Positions 5,102 to 5,227 of a stretch of 5,227 nucleotides of DNA are shown piece after piece. Every line of letters starts with the position of its first letter. Position 1 is the first letter of the stretch. The DNA is from AC-50 sp035640455 (GTDB taxonomy: Bacteria > Actinomycetota > Thermoleophilia > Gaiellales > Gaiellaceae). The position numbers and the translations under genes were made by a program. Below the pieces are notes generated by a model. It ran no database searches, was not told the DNA's origin, and was given only the letters and a program-made list of their open reading frames with translations. Where the stretch lies: positions 1 to 5,227 of the forward strand of contig DASQWB010000160.1 in the NCBI GenBank assembly GCA_035640455.1. The letters are read 5' to 3'.

Positions 5102-5227
5102 GCGTTCGCCTCCTCGCGAAGTTCTCGGCCGGTGTGGAGCAGGAAGACGTCGTCGAGCGTCGGCTGGGTGTAGGCGACCCGGTTGAGCTGGACGCCGCGC
5201 TCGAGCGACAGGCGCAGGATCGTCGGG
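5098..5227 (-). CDS. ABC transporter ATPase, C-terminal fragment (DrrA-like, cut by window edge)
   Basis: Only the last 42 complete codons are visible, in the frame ending at TGA 5100-5098. They read through NRVAYTQPTLDDVFLLHTG to REEANA and stop. The PTLDDVFL-xHTGRxL signature is the usual C-terminal tail of DrrA-type ATPases that drive ABC-2 exporters. The Walker motifs and ABC signature would lie beyond the right edge. Its stop codon overlaps the permease start (GTGA), so the pair is translationally coupled and almost certainly forms one exporter. Family assignment is strong despite the short fragment. Confidence 0.9.
   Translation of the reverse strand, partial: PTILRLSLERGVQLNRVAYTQPTLDDVFLLHTGRELREEANA

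Noticed and set aside
4448..5173. Long plus-strand open frame opposite the ABC permease
   Set aside because: Highly charged Glu/Arg/Asp-rich antisense shadow of a membrane protein gene with six clear hydrophobic segments on the minus strand.
1..5227. tRNA, rRNA, CRISPR array, insertion sequence or transposase
   Set aside because: No cloverleaf-like sequence, short regularly spaced repeats, terminal inverted repeats with a transposase, or rRNA motifs were seen; the only sizeable repeat is the OMT duplication.

Overview
This 5.2 kb window is very GC-rich and tightly packed, with seven protein genes (two cut by the window edges) and almost no spacer DNA. High GC, GTG starts, possible leaderless -10 boxes (TANNNT just before a start codon) and the gene families suggest an actinobacterial genome, perhaps a deep-branching, environmental one. 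That placement is inference; no rRNA or other marker settles it.

Layout: (1) positions 1-504, minus strand, the N-terminal 168 residues of UvrA, a housekeeping nucleotide-excision-repair ATPase. (2) 505-599, a short divergent promoter region. (3) 600-1004, plus strand, a small VOC/glyoxalase-fold protein. (4) 1011 to about 2063, minus strand, a free-standing carrier-protein/thioesterase didomain whose thioesterase has Cys in place of the usual nucleophilic Ser. (5) about 2064-2155, a second divergent region. (6) 2156-3199 and 3192-4253, plus strand, two overlapping tandem paralogous SAM-dependent O-methyltransferases; their dimerisation domains are about 93% identical, their catalytic domains only about 56%. 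(7) 4250-5101 and 5098 to the window end, minus strand, an ABC-2 exporter permease and the C-terminus of its ATPase (DrrB/DrrA type), in a translationally coupled operon.

Together, the carrier/thioesterase, two tailoring methyltransferases and an exporter look like one edge of a small natural-product cassette abutting a housekeeping gene. No adenylation, ketosynthase, condensation or phosphopantetheinyl-transferase gene lies in the window, so the carrier must be loaded by enzymes encoded elsewhere, perhaps beyond the right edge. Both convergent junctions (1004/1011 and 4250/4253) are extremely tight; hairpins in or beside the stop codons may serve both strands.

Most noteworthy: the Cys-nucleophile carrier/thioesterase; the OMT pair, whose second member has Tyr where the family has its catalytic His; and the sharp identity step between the two OMT genes.
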